64,000 nt of DNA, taken from Salvia splendens (Eukaryota > Streptophyta > Magnoliopsida > Lamiales > Lamiaceae). Location of the stretch: positions 18,593,514 through 18,657,513 of the forward strand of contig NC_056050.1 of NCBI RefSeq assembly GCF_004379255.2, in the 5' to 3' direction. This document shows positions 21,208-33,157 of this stretch, one piece after another. The translations under genes were made by a program, and so were the position numbers. Within the stretch, counting starts at the first letter, position 1. Every line of letters starts with the position of its first letter. The notes below the pieces were generated by a model. The model was not told the origin of the DNA. It did not search any database and saw nothing but the letters and a program-made list of their open reading frames with translations.

Positions 21208-21500
21208 AATACTTCTTCCATCTTTCTACAGTTGAGTCGTATTTCTTTTTGAGTTGTCCCACTATAGTTGAAATTTTTTTTTGGCAAAAAACAACTTATT
21301 TCTTTCCTTTTATTTTTTTTCTCTTCATCTCTCTACCTTTTTCCTTTTCTACTTTATTCTCCCTTCATTTAACTCACTTTTAACACAATTTCTTAAATCT
21401 CACGAAAAAAACACCTCTCATACAATGGACAATACTATAAATTCTAAACGGTTAACTGTTACTAAAATATCCTTTGTTATTACACTAGGATCTTGATTGA
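21208..21500. mobile_element. decayed Stowaway-like sequence
   Basis: The left part reads tacttcttccatctttctac, then agttgagtcgtatttc and gttgtcccactatagttg, recognisable as a diverged Stowaway family interior. The right end is weak (agaacaactcaa near 21505). No clear TA-flanked terminus was found. Confidence 0.35.
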
Positions 21501-21870
21501 TAAAATCACTAGAACAACTCAAAATAAAAAGTAAATTGAAAATATATATAGTTTATTTGTGGTTTATAAAAATAATTATACTTTATTAAAAAGTAGAGAA
21601 ATCCAAGAAAGATGGTAAATAGAAACACAAAGAAAAAAATATTGCATGGGACAATTTGGGAGATTATAAAAAGTTAGTATGATTTAATTAATTATTTTAA
21701 AAGTTATGAAAATAACCAGAATTAAACTAAAATTGATAAATGACAACCTTCTCTTGATTTTTTAGATAAAAATTATTATATAGATTTAATTTTGGAAATA
21801 TTTTAATGGTATTTTGTTATAAAATTTTAACTTAAGCTAAATATATCAACTAATTAAAATTAGTTATATA

Positions 21871-22072
21871 CTCTCTTCGTCCCATTGAAGATGACTCACT
21901 TTTCTTTTTGGTTTGTTCCAACCAAGATGATTGATTACTAAAAATGAAAAACACTTTTATCTCTACTTTATTCTATCTCTCTTACTTTACTTTCTCCATT
22001 TAACACATAAAATAAAGTTGCATAAAATTTCGTGCCTCCCAAGGAATGAGTCATCTTCCTTGAGACATGGAG
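21871..22072. mobile_element. Stowaway MITE with TA target duplication
   Basis: The left terminus CTCTCTTCGTCCCATTGAAG, followed by ATGACTCA, and the right terminus (reverse complement CTCCATGTCTCAAGGAAG, then ATGACTCA) form a terminal inverted repeat of about 28 bp. TA flanks at 21869-21870 and 22073-22074. The interior is AT-rich and non-coding. Confidence 0.85.
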
Positions 22073-22074
22073 TA

Positions 22075-22448
22075 TTATAAATGGATATGGTTTATGAAAT
22101 ATAATGAGCATATATATTACATCTATACATATATAAAAGGCGAATTTTGGGCGATTTTGAATAATTAATTATATTTGTAACTTAGAATTGTATTAATAAT
22201 ATTTAATGTATTATACTAATTATCATATAATAAGCATTATGTATCCATTGAGTAAAAACTATGCGTTAGTTGACATAACACAATTAGCACTATTTAATTC
22301 TAATTAACTATATGCATTAATTCTTAGGTTACGTTGAAATCAATACTGCATTAGAGCTGAAAATAATTAGATTGTGGAAAATGAAAAGATTTAGGAAGAA
22401 GAATGTGAAAAGATTATGAAGAATAATCTTATAGTTGTGTTGTTTAAC
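22075..22448. other. AT-rich sequence, nothing recognised
   Basis: AT-rich sequence with no ORF, repeat structure or regulatory motif that I can support; it precedes the duplicated exon. Confidence 0.5.
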
Positions 22449-22818
22449 ATTTGATTTGTCTTCTCTCTATTCTTATTGCAGATCAATGACGGACCAAAGT
22501 GGAGTCGAAAAGCTTCATAATACGATGTCAACGGACGATATCTCTATCTCTAGTCCTATTTTCTAAACTAAACACTACTATCAGGGCAATATTCCACTTA
22601 TAGTATTTCAGTTATTTAATCTTTGATTTGTCTTCTCTCTATTCTTATTGCAGATCAATGATGGACCAAGGTGAAGTCGAAAAGCTTCATAATCGGCTGT
22701 CAACGGATGATATCTCTGTCTCCAATCCTATAAAAATTAGAGAGATTGAAAGGAAGAAAGAAATAGAGATGTTATCGTTGTTCAGAAAACTGGAGAAGAG
22801 AAGAAAAATACGAAGGAA
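22449..22818 (+). pseudogene. tandemly duplicated exon of an unidentified gene, cut by Copia C
   Basis: Two copies, about 172 bp apart, of a segment with a polypyrimidine tract and acceptor (cttattgcag) followed by coding-like sequence: about 22482-22560 and 22654-22818. Copy 1 decays into non-coding sequence after about 80 bp. Copy 2 reads SMMDQGEVEKLHNRLSTDD and then a charged helical stretch rich in Lys, Arg and Glu (EIERKKEIEMLSLF, KLEKRRKIRRN), probably a coiled coil. It is interrupted at 22818 by Copia C. After the element (from 31667) the frame adds only FGEIT and a TGA. A different frame continues as MKLERMKKNADFVIWEKIN, so the gene may also have an indel. I do not recognise the family. 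Confidence 0.45.
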
Positions 22819-24282
22819 CTGTTAGGGCTGTATTCTAGAAATCACCTTTCGAGTGATTGAATATTGTAAAACTCTAATTATTATTTTTCAATAAATGCAA
22901 CAGATTATTTTTTTCGTAATGTTGTTATGTTTTACATTTAATGGATGTTTATTGCATATTTAAATGTATAAGTGAACATAACAAAGTCTAAGTCTTTGTT
23001 TTAGTAGACCAGTTGTGGGCTGCACTCAATTTAAAGTACGCGGTCAGTCATGAACAAAGAAAAATAAGAATTTCACAACCTAGATAGGCCTAGACTACCT
23101 ATCGTGAAAGGTTGCAATGTCAGTCCGATTATTTCTAAGCCTTATTGAAATATGATGACGTTGGTGTGGTATAGCACTGAATGGATCTAACAGCAAGACA
23201 AGTCTTTATGCTATCTACTGAAAGACGAGGTCATGATAATTAATTTCTTAATCAATGTACGTTAGCATTGAGCATACGATATTGAGTATCTACTACTTTG
23301 ACTTACCAAAGGTGCGGGTTTTTCGTCACCCAACGATCCAGGTATATTGGGTAGTGAAGATCATTATCTGGCGGTGCTAGGATTGCTATTATATTGAATC
23401 GTGCGCGAGGAGAGTCTCGTTTGATAACATCCACAAGAGGAGCTCGAAACAAGGTTTTATTATTCGGAACCTAGCTAGTTGGAGTTTGATTACTCTATGA
23501 ATAATAAATAAGAGTTTCTTGCTAAGTCCACTCTTGGAAATTAAAATATGTTAATTAATTAAGTCCAAAGCAGACATTAATTAATTAATTGATGTTTCTA
23601 TCTTAAGCACGGGAAATGAATTAAACAAATAAAAGGAAACCCGGAATACTTGTAATTTCAGATTTGGAAAGGCAGTGCAATATTACTTCTGTAGTGGCTG
23701 TTTGTAATATTCCAATATGAGCATGTATTAAATTGTGGGTTCAATTTAATTAGTAAAAAGCTAATTGGGTGATGCCATGTCCAAATTCTTCCTTAGATCC
23801 CTGACTGGGCCCAATATGTGACTTAATATAAATAGGAGAATAAAGGAGATAGAAAACACACTTTTTTTTCATAACAAAATTTCGTCCACCTCAGATTTGA
23901 GAGAGGATCGAAATTCTTCTCCTTCCGTGAGCAGATTTCTGTCTTCGTTATTTAAATCCTAGTACACTGGTGAGATTTGCCCACACAAATATCAGTCTAC
24001 AGTCCGGGACACCAGTCAGAAGATCCGAGGTCGAGTTCTGAAGATCTTCACGTGGAGAAGACGCATGCCATCTTCGATTCTTAAGTGAATCAACGAGGTA
24101 AATTGGCCAACTCCGTAGTATGCATGTTTTAGGGATTGTTTGATCTAAAGCATGATTATAATTCAAGTTATGAGCATGATACGTGAGAAAATTACGCGAA
24201 TAGAATTTGTCTAAATAATCAGCTAAATAGATCAAATTCATGTGATCGGTTTTTATGCACGCCTCCACTGCCAACCCCATCA
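22819..24282 (+). repeat. 5' LTR of Copia C
   Basis: This 1464-bp LTR starts TGTTAGGG and ends CATCA. It contains a TATAAATAGG promoter box near 23827, 455 bp before its end, giving a long R-U5 region. Confidence 0.95.
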
Positions 24283-26176
24283 ATTGGTATCAAAGCCAGT
24301 CTTTGGCTCTGATTATTTGGATTTAAATTTCGCGAAATTCATGTATGCATGTGTTATTTGATTTCGAAGCATGTTCTTGTTGGTGTTTGTTTAATTTTAT
24401 TCATGTTGAACTCAAGAACAATCGAATCAAAGAACTTGGATTTTTCGATTGTACGAGACGTGCGATCCGTCGGCGCTCGCGCTGAGACGGATCGCACCAC
24501 GCGCGATCGAGTCATGGTGGTCGAATCAGTGGGAGCCGAGGGATCGAGGGTCACGGGGCGACGCGCAGACGAGCGTGGGCTCGTGCGCACCGCCGACCGA
24601 GACCTAACCCTAGGCGTCGCCCGCACCAAGGTTGACACGGTGGCTGGCGCGGTGCGGCAGTTCAACCTAGACGCCGACAGCCCAAACCCTAGGCGGAAGG
24701 ACCGAGACGAAGCTCCAAGCTTCTGGCCTAGACGTACGCACCACATAGCGCGACGTGTGCCGGAGCAGTGGGAGCAGAGAGTCTCGGATGGGTCGAGACA
24801 GGCCATCGCAGCTGGCCGAGAGGAGCCGCGCCATCGCGCATGCTCCTGGCCGAGAGACTGCGACACCCGACGAGCCTGGCGGCCGAGAGGAGTCGCGCCA
24901 CCGCGTGAACTCCTGGCCGAGACGCTCGCGAAGCCTGACGAGCCAGTCGGCCGAGACGCTGGTGCGCGACGTGTGCTGCTGAGGCCGTGCGTGTCGTGAT
25001 CCGACGACGAACTCGTCGGATCTTCGTCGATCATCGTTCGTGCGAACCTCGGGAGATGGGATATCGATGAAAGATTATTTTAATGATTATTTAGTTTTTA
25101 ATTAAAAGATATCATTGAAATATTAATATTTAATGGAAATAAAATCTTTTTGGAAGATTTACCTAGATTTTAGGAATATTTTTATTATTATCTATATTTA
25201 TGGAAATAAATAATATTATTTTATTCCTAGATGATATAGATGAGAATAATTTAATAGTTTCCTAATATTTATATATCTAGAATCCTAATTAGGATAGATA
25301 TGTAAGAATACATTAAATAATAAATCTAATCTTCCTAATCTTGAACATGGAAATAATTCGAATTTAATTTTTCATGTCTTATTAAGAATTAAATAACTTA
25401 ATTATTTTAGATATATCTTATAGTAGACATGAATAAGAATTAAATACTAGAACATTATTTTCCTAAAGGAAGACTCCAATTATGAACAAAAGATTTAATT
25501 ATCCAGCATATTAAATACCAACAGAATTTAATCAAGCATTAATCTGCCTCAAGGCTAAGGATAATTAAATAAAAACCATAACACAAAATATCTAAGCTGT
25601 AATTACGAACTCAACGTTTGTATATGGTCTCCATCGATTGGTCTGCAATTTATGAGGCTTTTTTTCTAATATTATCGCCACCTGCTCTGTGGGGACAATA
25701 ATCCTAAGAAATAGCGAGTTCGTAAGAGCGGACTTCTCAAATATAAATAGTATGAACTAGAATGTGGTTTCCAATATCATCGCCACCTGCTCTGTGGGGA
25801 CAATAATCTTAAGAAACTACGAGATTCAGAAGTTCACACATGATTTATGAGATAGCTTGATCTTGTTAGCAGCACATGAGCATTGTTATGGGAGTGTGTT
25901 GTAGGAATGAGGCTCTGTAATGCTAAATTCGGTGGTCTTGCTTAGGCAACATTAGGCGGCCATGCCACTCTGTGGTCTCTAAACTATTCGTCGATGATTG
26001 TGACCAGTAAAATTGTAAGATTTTAATGCGTATTGACTTCCTCTGGAGGATACAAAATTTTAATGTTGCAGTTGTAAGATTTTGAAAAGTTTTATGGTTA
26101 ATCTAATCAAACTTCTTACATAAGTTTATGACAAATGGTAAATACTTTGTTTTGCAGTGCAAATCAAATCGTCAAT
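24283..26176 (+). other. leader of Copia C with a GC-rich island
   Basis: Untranslated leader between the primer binding site and gag. A strongly GC-rich block (24450-25030) is embedded in AT-rich sequence; it contains a diverged internal duplication (ggccgagaggagccgcgcc at about 24819 and ggccgagaggagtcgcgcc at about 24881). Overlapping ORFs exist on both strands (24349-24999 plus, 24354-25034 minus), a composition effect; neither has a domain. A short repeated element, atcgccacctgctctgtggg, occurs at about 25674 and 25778. Confidence 0.6.
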
Positions 26177-28414
26177 ATGTCGTTCAATCCTCTTTCTGCA
26201 ATTCTTAAAGAAAACAAACTCGAGGGACAAAATTACGTAGAATGGAAGCAAAACTTGGACATCGTTCTTACAGCAAAAGAGTACAATTTCGTACTCACAA
26301 CCCCGCGACCTCCAGTGCCGCCGGCCAACGCAGCGGCAGGAGTCAGAGATGCACACAGACGGTGGCATAAGGCGAATGAGATGGCTAAGTGCTATATGTT
26401 GGCATCTATGTCATCAGTGCTCAAGCATCAGCATTCAGCCTTGGAAACTGCCGCCGAGATCATGCAGAATCTCAAGAATCTTTTTGGTACTCAGAATCGA
26501 ACGGCTAAGTCTCAAGCCTTTCGGAGTATCATGTCGAAGACTATGGTGGAAGGCTCGTCTGTGAGGGACCATGTCCTCGAGATGATGGGCCACCTCAACC
26601 AAATTGAGGTCTTGGGAGGGACGATCGATCCCGAGTCCCAGGTGACTATTATCCTTCAGAGTCTTCCCCCTAGCTTCCAACAGTTCAAGCTCAACTTCGA
26701 GATGAACAAAAGGAACTACACCTTGGCAGAGCTATTGACTGAACTTCAGCCGGCAGAGGACCTTATGGTCCAGGCTAAGGCGACCATGATGACTTCGGTG
26801 CCTCGTTCCTCTGGCTTTAAGCCTAGCAAAGGAAAAAGGCAGGCACCGAACTCAGAATCGGGCAAAGTGGCTAAGGGAAAGAAGAAGAATAGGGCAAACA
26901 AGAAGCCAACGGGAAAGTGTTTCAAGTGTGGTGAAAAGGGGCATTGGAAGCCAGACTGCCCTAAAAAGGACAAGGCTACAGGTATGCACCAAGCTTTAGT
27001 AATCGAGTCATGTCTGGCTTCTAAGTCTACTTGCACTTGGGTTATTGACACATGAGCTACTGATCATATTTGTTTTGATCCTGACTTAATGCAGGTGACA
27101 AGATGGCTGCATGATCATGAGATCGAAGTCCAGCTGGGCGACGCTACAAAAGTGGCGGCCGTTGCAGTGGGAGACGTTTATTTGCGTTTTAGTTGTAATA
27201 GATTTTTTATTTTGAAGAATGTTTTGTTGATACCTTCTTTTAGAAGAAATTTAATTTCAGTTTCTAAATTAGTTTTTGATGGATATTCGATTTCTTTTAA
27301 TGACAACTGCGTTATTAAGAAAGATGACTCTTATATATGTCGTGGTATCATGGAAAACGATCTGTACACAATCACATCTACACAGTTTAGTAATCGCAAA
27401 TCAGAACTCAATACAACATCGAAAATTTCAAAGAAACGAAAAGAATCTTCAAGTTCAATGAACGAAACGTACTTATGGCACCTTAGACTTGGTCATGCCA
27501 ATGAAAGGAGGATCCATTCTCTTATTCAACAAGATCTTATTAAAGGTCTAGATGAGGAACCTTTTCATAAGTGTGACTCATACTTAGAAGGCAAGATGAC
27601 CAAGAGGCCTTTTCAGGCTAAGGGCAATAGGGCCAAGGAAGTACTTGAGCTCGTTCATTCCGATGTATGTGGACCAATGTCTACTGAAGCAAGAGGTGGT
27701 TTTCGATACTTCATCACTTTCATTGATGACTTCTCGAAAATTGGATACATCTATTTGATGACCCACAAGTCAGAGTATTTTAACAAGTTCAAGGACTTTA
27801 AGGCTCGAGTGGAGAAGTATCATGGTAAGAGTATCAAATGCCTGCGATATGATCGTGGAGGCGAATACCTCAGTGCTGAGTTTTTGGACTACTTATCGGA
27901 GTCGGGAATTCAATCCCAACTGACTGCGCCGGGCACGCCCCAGCAGAACGGCGTGGCTGAAAGAAGGAACAGGACCTTATTAAACATGTTCCGATCGATG
28001 ATGAGTTATGCACGGCTACCTACTTCGTTTTGGGGATATGCCTTGCTATCGGCAAGTCATATATTAGACAATTTACCGTCAGAATCCGTACCTACTACTC
28101 TTTATGAGTTGTGGACGGGGCGCAAGCCCAATCTAGCACATCTCAAGATTTGGGGTTGCCCAGCTCATGTATTGGAAAAGGATCCAACTAAGCTAGGATC
28201 TAGGTCGAAGGTATGTATGTTTATAGGGTACCCCAAAGGGACGAAAGGTTATGAATTCTTTAGTCTCCGAGATAAGAAAGCTGTTGTGAGCACTCACGCC
28301 ACATTCTTAGAGGAAGACTATGTAATGAATCATAAACCCAGCAGTGAAATGGCTCTTGAAGAGCTAACTTCTGTCACAAGTTCCATTAACCAAGAACAAG
28401 TACCAAGTGTATAA
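26177..28414 (+). pseudogene. Copia C gag, protease and integrase, two stops
   Basis: Gag begins at 26177 (MSFNPLSAILKENKLEGQNY), with a UBN2-type body and a CCHC knuckle CFKCGEKGHWKPDC. The protease starts WVIDT and then hits TGA at 27053-27055 exactly at the active-site Gly (IDT-stop-ATDH). The frame continues unbroken through GAG-pre-integrase (LWHLRLGHANERRI) and integrase, with HSDVCGP, RYDRGGEY and PQQNGVAERRN as the DDE residues and GYPKGTKGYEF near the end. TAA at 28412-28414 ends the frame in the linker. Confidence 0.92.
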
Positions 28415-28466
28415 ACAATTCCCGAAACTTCAACTTCTACACCAAGCATTGTAGAGCCGCGCCACA

Positions 28467-30127
28467 GTGGGAGGGTCTCGTACGAGCCCGACAGATACAT
28501 TGGTTTGGGGGAATCACTCCTCGGACAGCAATGTATTAGATCCCTGGAACTTTGCGGAGGCGCTGGCAGATGTCGATCATTGCGAATGGGTGAAAGCAAT
28601 GGATTCAAAACTACAATCTATGATAGACAAAGACGTCTACGATTTGTCCGTCCTACCCGAAGGCTGTACTGCCATTGGGAGCAAGTGGATATATAAACGT
28701 AAACGTGGACCCGATGGACGAGTTAAAGTCTTTAAGGCAAGACTAGTGGCTAAGGGGTATACCCAAAAGGAAGGTGTCGATTACGACGAGACTTTCTCCC
28801 CAGTGGCCATGCTCAAATCGATCTGGATACTGTTGTCTATAACAACTTATATGGATTGGGATGTATGGCAGATGGACGTTAAGACTGAATTTCTAAACGG
28901 CGGTCTTGAGGAGACCATCTACATGGAACAACCCGAAGGATATGCCATAAAGGGCAAAGAACACATGGTTTGGAAGCTTAAGAAGACCATTTATGGCCTT
29001 AAGCAAGCATCTAGATCGTGGAACCAGTGTTTCGATCAAACTGTTTGCAAGTTTGGATTCAAAAAGTGCCCAAATGAAAGCTGCGTATATAAGAAAGTTG
29101 AGAAGGGGAATGTAGTGTTCTTAGTTTTGTATGTAGATGACATTCTTCTAATTGGAAACAATAAAAAGATGTTGTCATCAATGCGAACTTGGTTGTCAAA
29201 CCAGTTCGAGATGAAGGATATGAGAGACGCTGGACACATCCTCGGGATCAAGGTTCTTCGGAATCGAGAAAAGAAGATGTTGTGCTTATCTCAAGAACCT
29301 TACATCAACACAGTACTTAGTCGTTTTAGCATGCAGGACGCCAAAAAAGGTTTCTTACCTTTTAGACATAGCATCCATCTATCTCAAGAGATGTGCCCGA
29401 AAACGCCGCCTGAGATACAAGTAATGAGAAGGATTCCATATGCTTCGGCAGTTGGAAGTCTCATGTATGCTATGCTTTATACGAGGCCTGATATTTGCTT
29501 TGCTGTTGGCATGGTGGCAAGATATCAGTCGAATCCGGCCAAGGACATTGGACTGCCGTAAAGAACATACTCAAGTACCTTAAACGGACTAAGGACTATG
29601 CTCTAGTTTACAATGCAGTCGAGCTCTGTTCTTTGGGATATACTGACTCAGATTTTCAAGCTGATCAGGACTCGAGAAAATCTACTTCAGGATATGTGTT
29701 CACCTTAGGAGGTGGAGCCGTAATTTGGAAGAGTGTGAAGCAGAAATGCATCGCGGACTCAACCATGGAAGCCGAGTATGTGGCCGCTTCGGAGGCTGCA
29801 AAAGAGGCAGTATGGTTCAAGAACTTCCTTATGGATTTAGGTGTGGTTACGAATCTTCCCAAGAGCATCACCGTTTATTGTGACAATTCTGGTGCTGTGG
29901 CAAATTCGAAAGAACCAAGATCTCATAAAGCGAGCAAATACATAGAGCGGAAGTATCATATCATCAGGGATATAGTGCAGAGAGGAGACATAGAAGTGGT
30001 CAAGATTGCGTCAGAGAACAACCTGGCAGATCCTTTTACAAAGGCATTGGCGGTGAAACCGTTCGAGTGCCACGTTGAAGGGATGGGAGTTCGACTCATT
30101 CAAGACCTCAACTCGCTTTCAGTATAA
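28467..30127 (+). pseudogene. Copia C reverse transcriptase and RNase H, frameshifted
   Basis: The reverse transcriptase (28467-29561) is in a different frame from integrase and has SKWIYKRKRGPDGRV, RLVAKGYTQKEGVDY and FLVLYVDDILLIGNN. A frame change near 29530-29560 moves the RNase H to 29495-30127 (GYTDSDFQADQDSRKSTSGY, TMEAEYVAASEAAKEAVW, ADPFTKAL). The stop at 30125-30127 is 61 bp before the polypurine tract. Confidence 0.92.
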
Positions 30128-30198
30128 GTGGGAGAAATTTAGACATGTGCACTACTATTTTGTATACTCGAAAGCTATTTTGAGTATAAGTGGGAGAT

Positions 30199-31661
30199 TG
30201 TTAGGGTTTGTATACTAGAAATCACCTTTCGAGTGATTGAATACTGTAAAACTCTAATTATTATTTTCCAATAGATGCAACAGAATATTTTTGTAGTAAT
30301 GTTGTTATGTTTTACATTTAATGGATGTTTATTGCATATTTAAATGTATAAGTGAACATAACAAAGTCTAAGTCTTTGTTTTAGTAGACCAGTTGTGGGC
30401 TGCCCTCAATTTAAGGTACGCGGTCAGTCCTGAACAAAGAAAAATAAGAGTTTCACAACCTAGATAGGCCTAGACTACCTATCGTGAAAGGTTGCAATGT
30501 CAGTCCGATTATTTCTAAGCCTTATTGAAATATGATGACGTTGGTGTGGTATAACACTGAATGGATCTAACAGCAAGACAAGTCTTTATGCTATCTACTG
30601 AAAGACGAGGTCTTGATAATTAATTTCTTAATCAATGTACGCTAGCATTGAGCATACGATATTGAGTATCTACTACTTTGACTTACCAAAGGTGCGGGTT
30701 TTTCGTCACCCAACGATCCAGGTATATTAGGTAGTGGCGATCATTATCTGGTGGTGCTAGGATTGCTATTATATTGAATCGTGCGCGAGGAGAGTCTCGT
30801 TTGATAACATCCACAAGAGGAGCTCGAAATAAGGTTTTATTATTCGGAACCTAGCTAGTTGGAGTTTGATTACTCTATGAATAATAAATAAGAGTTTCTT
30901 GCTAAGTCCACTCTTGGAAATTAAAATATGTTAATTAATTAAGTCCATAGCAGACATTAATTAATTAATGGATGTTTCTATCTTAAGCGCGGGAAATGAA
31001 TTAAACAAATAAAAGGAAACCCGGAATACTTGTAATTTTGGATTTGGAAAGGCAGTGCAATATTACTTCTGTAGTGGCTGCTTGTAATATTCCAATATGA
31101 GCTTGTATTAAATTGTGGGTTCAATTTAATTAGTAAAAAGCTAATTGGGTGAGGTCATGTCCAAATTCTTCCTTAGATCCCTGACTGGGCCCAATATGTG
31201 ACTTAATATAAATAGGAGAATAAAGGAGACAGAAAACACATTTTTTTTCATAACAAAATTTCGTCCACCTCATATTTGAGAGAGGATCGAAATTCTTCTC
31301 CTTCCGTGAGCAGATTTCTGTCTTCGTTATTTAAATCCTAGTACACTGGTGAGATTTGCCCACACAAATATCAGTCTACAGTCCGGGACACCAGTCAGAA
31401 GATCCGAGGTCGAGTTCTGAAGATATTCACGTGGAGAAGACGCAAGCCATCTTCGATTCTTAAGTGAATCGACGAGGTAACTTGGCTAACTCCTTAGTAT
31501 GCATGTTTTAGGGATTGTTTGATCTAAAGCATGATTATAATTCAAGTAATGAGCATGATACGTGAGAAAATTACGCGAATAGAATTTGTCTAAATAATCA
31601 GCTAAATAGATCAAATTCATGTGATCGGTTTTTATGCACGCCTCCACTGCCAACCCCATCA
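30199..31661 (+). repeat. 3' LTR of Copia C
   Basis: This 1463-bp LTR is nearly identical to 22819-24282 and is followed by GGAAC at 31662-31666. Confidence 0.95.
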
Positions 31662-31666
31662 GGAAC

Positions 31667-32089
31667 TTTGGAGAAATAACATGAAATTGGAAAGGATGAA
31701 GAAAAATGCAGATTTTGTGATATGGGAGAAGATAAACGACTGGCACGTTTGTCATATAACCTAAAGCTTCTTAATTTTTTCAATTGTTAAAGTTGTACTA
31801 TTTTATATTTTATCACACTGTATGAATTTATCCAGATGATCTACTTAATTTCTTTGAAAATATTTTATCATATTGAGACAACTGGATTATCCAGTTGTCT
31901 CAAAATATTTTATCATTCTAGTTTCTTTGAATTAGTTTTCAAATATTTTAAAGAAAAAGGTTGGATTTATATCCAAAGGAGTGGAAATTCAAATAGACTT
32001 CTTAACTACTCGAAAAAATGGTTTGTTAATTTTTTATTCTGAATTTTCTAACTAATCACTTATAAAATAATTATTTAAATATTATATAT
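31667..32089. other. post-insertion flank, AT-rich, nothing further recognised
   Basis: The first 95 bases continue the interrupted exon (see 22449-22818). The rest is AT-rich, with a short direct repeat (caactggattatccagttgt, itself a hairpin) near 31879-31898, and no gene. Confidence 0.5.
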
Positions 32090-32487
32090 ATATATGGATA
32101 TATATGGGTGCATTATAATGATAACCCCAATTTGTGTGATAACCCTATAACTAAATCTCCACCACACATTTTTAAAATATGTGGTCTAGATTTAATCTAA
32201 CAAAACTATCATTTTATCAAATAAAACTATCATATTTCGGTTATATAAGGGCAAAATTGTCATTTCGTTATGAAGCTTGACCTCTCTCTCTCAAACACTT
32301 CCACTCACAATCTGGCGCGAAATGATGAGAACAAGCATAAACTTGATGAATCATTCTCCGATGATGAGATGACCAGCAACAAACGCACATTGCCGCTGTT
32401 GATTTGGAATGATAACCGGAATATGTAATTCTCTCTCTCTGGATTGCGATTTTGATTGTTTTTTGATGATTGTGTGTGAATATGTAG

Positions 32488-32731
32488 GGATTGCGGATGT
32501 GTTGATGTGGAAGAGGATGCGGTGGTGGGGTGGCCGCCGGTGAATTCGCGGATGCGGAAGGTGCCGGAGCATCACCGCCGCGAGAGCACCGCCACGAATT
32601 ACGTCACGGTGGATAACGGCGGCGGCGGCGGCGGCGGCGGTGGAGGAGGAGGAGGAGGATTGAATTCGATGTATGTGAAAGTGGAAATGGAAGGGATTGG
32701 GATAGCGAGGAAGATTAATTTGGGGATTTAA
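32488..32731 (+). pseudogene. AUX/IAA auxin repressor fragment (degron and start of domain III)
   Basis: After an acceptor-like tatgtag, the frame reads VDVEEDAVVGWPPVNSRMRK. VVGWPPV is the domain II degron by which TIR1/AFB and auxin trigger AUX/IAA degradation. A poly-Gly run (GGC/GGA repeats) follows, then LNSMYVKVEMEGIGIARKIN, the beginning of the PB1-type domain III. The frame ends at TAA 32729-32731, so most of domain III and all of domain IV are missing. Domain I (LxLxL) is not visible upstream. It lies in repeat-rich DNA, so it is a captured fragment rather than a gene. Confidence 0.8.
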
Positions 32732-32771
32732 TCACCAATAAGATCTGCGAAGCTGCTGAAGATATGAAGCT

Positions 32772-33079
32772 TGTTCAGAAAACACTTCACTCTTGTTCAC
32801 AAAACACATTACTCTTATTCTGATTTTACTTCACTCTTGTTCACAAAACACATCACTCTTATTCTGATTTTACTTCACTCTTGTTCACAAAACACATCAC
32901 TCTTGTTCACAAAACACTTCACTCTTGTTCACAATACACATCACTCTTGTTCAGAAAACACTTCACTCTTGTTCACAAAACACATCACTTTTATTCTGAT
33001 TTTACTTCACTCTTGTTCACAAAACAGATCACTCTTGTTCAGAAAACACAACACTCTTGTTCACAAAACACATCACTCT
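32772..33079 (+). repeat. 22-bp tandem array, 14 units
   Basis: Fourteen uninterrupted 22-bp units (308 bp), mostly tgttcacaaaacacatcact plus ct, alternating with a variant tattctgattttacttcact plus ct. All units keep exactly 22 bp. Confidence 0.95.
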
Positions 33080-33157
33080 TGTTCTGATTTTGGGTCTGCA
33101 ATAGATGGGTTGGACCCATGTTTCTGCATAGGGCAACGCATTCTTGTGTTGATTTTT

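Larger units (their letters stand above)
22819..31661 (+). mobile_element. Copia LTR retrotransposon C, 8.84 kb, complete ends
   Basis: Long LTRs at 22819-24282 (1464 bp) and 30199-31661 (1463 bp) are nearly identical. The target duplication GGAAC is at 22814-22818 and 31662-31666. The primer binding site TGGTATCAAAGCC is at 24285-24297. The polypurine tract (AAGTGGGAGAT) is at 30188-30198. A TATAAATAG box is at about 23827 in the left LTR. Gag-PR-IN-RT-RNaseH order places it in Copia. A leader of about 1.85 kb with a GC-rich island precedes gag. Two stops and at least two frameshifts inactivate it. Confidence 0.97.

Noticed and set aside
24349..24999. 216-codon ORF
   Set aside because: Lies in the Copia C leader, is Arg/Asp-rich by composition, and a similar-length ORF exists on the other strand.
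32772..33079. Regular short repeats resembling a CRISPR array
   Set aside because: Plant nuclear DNA; the 22-bp units are contiguous with no unique spacers.
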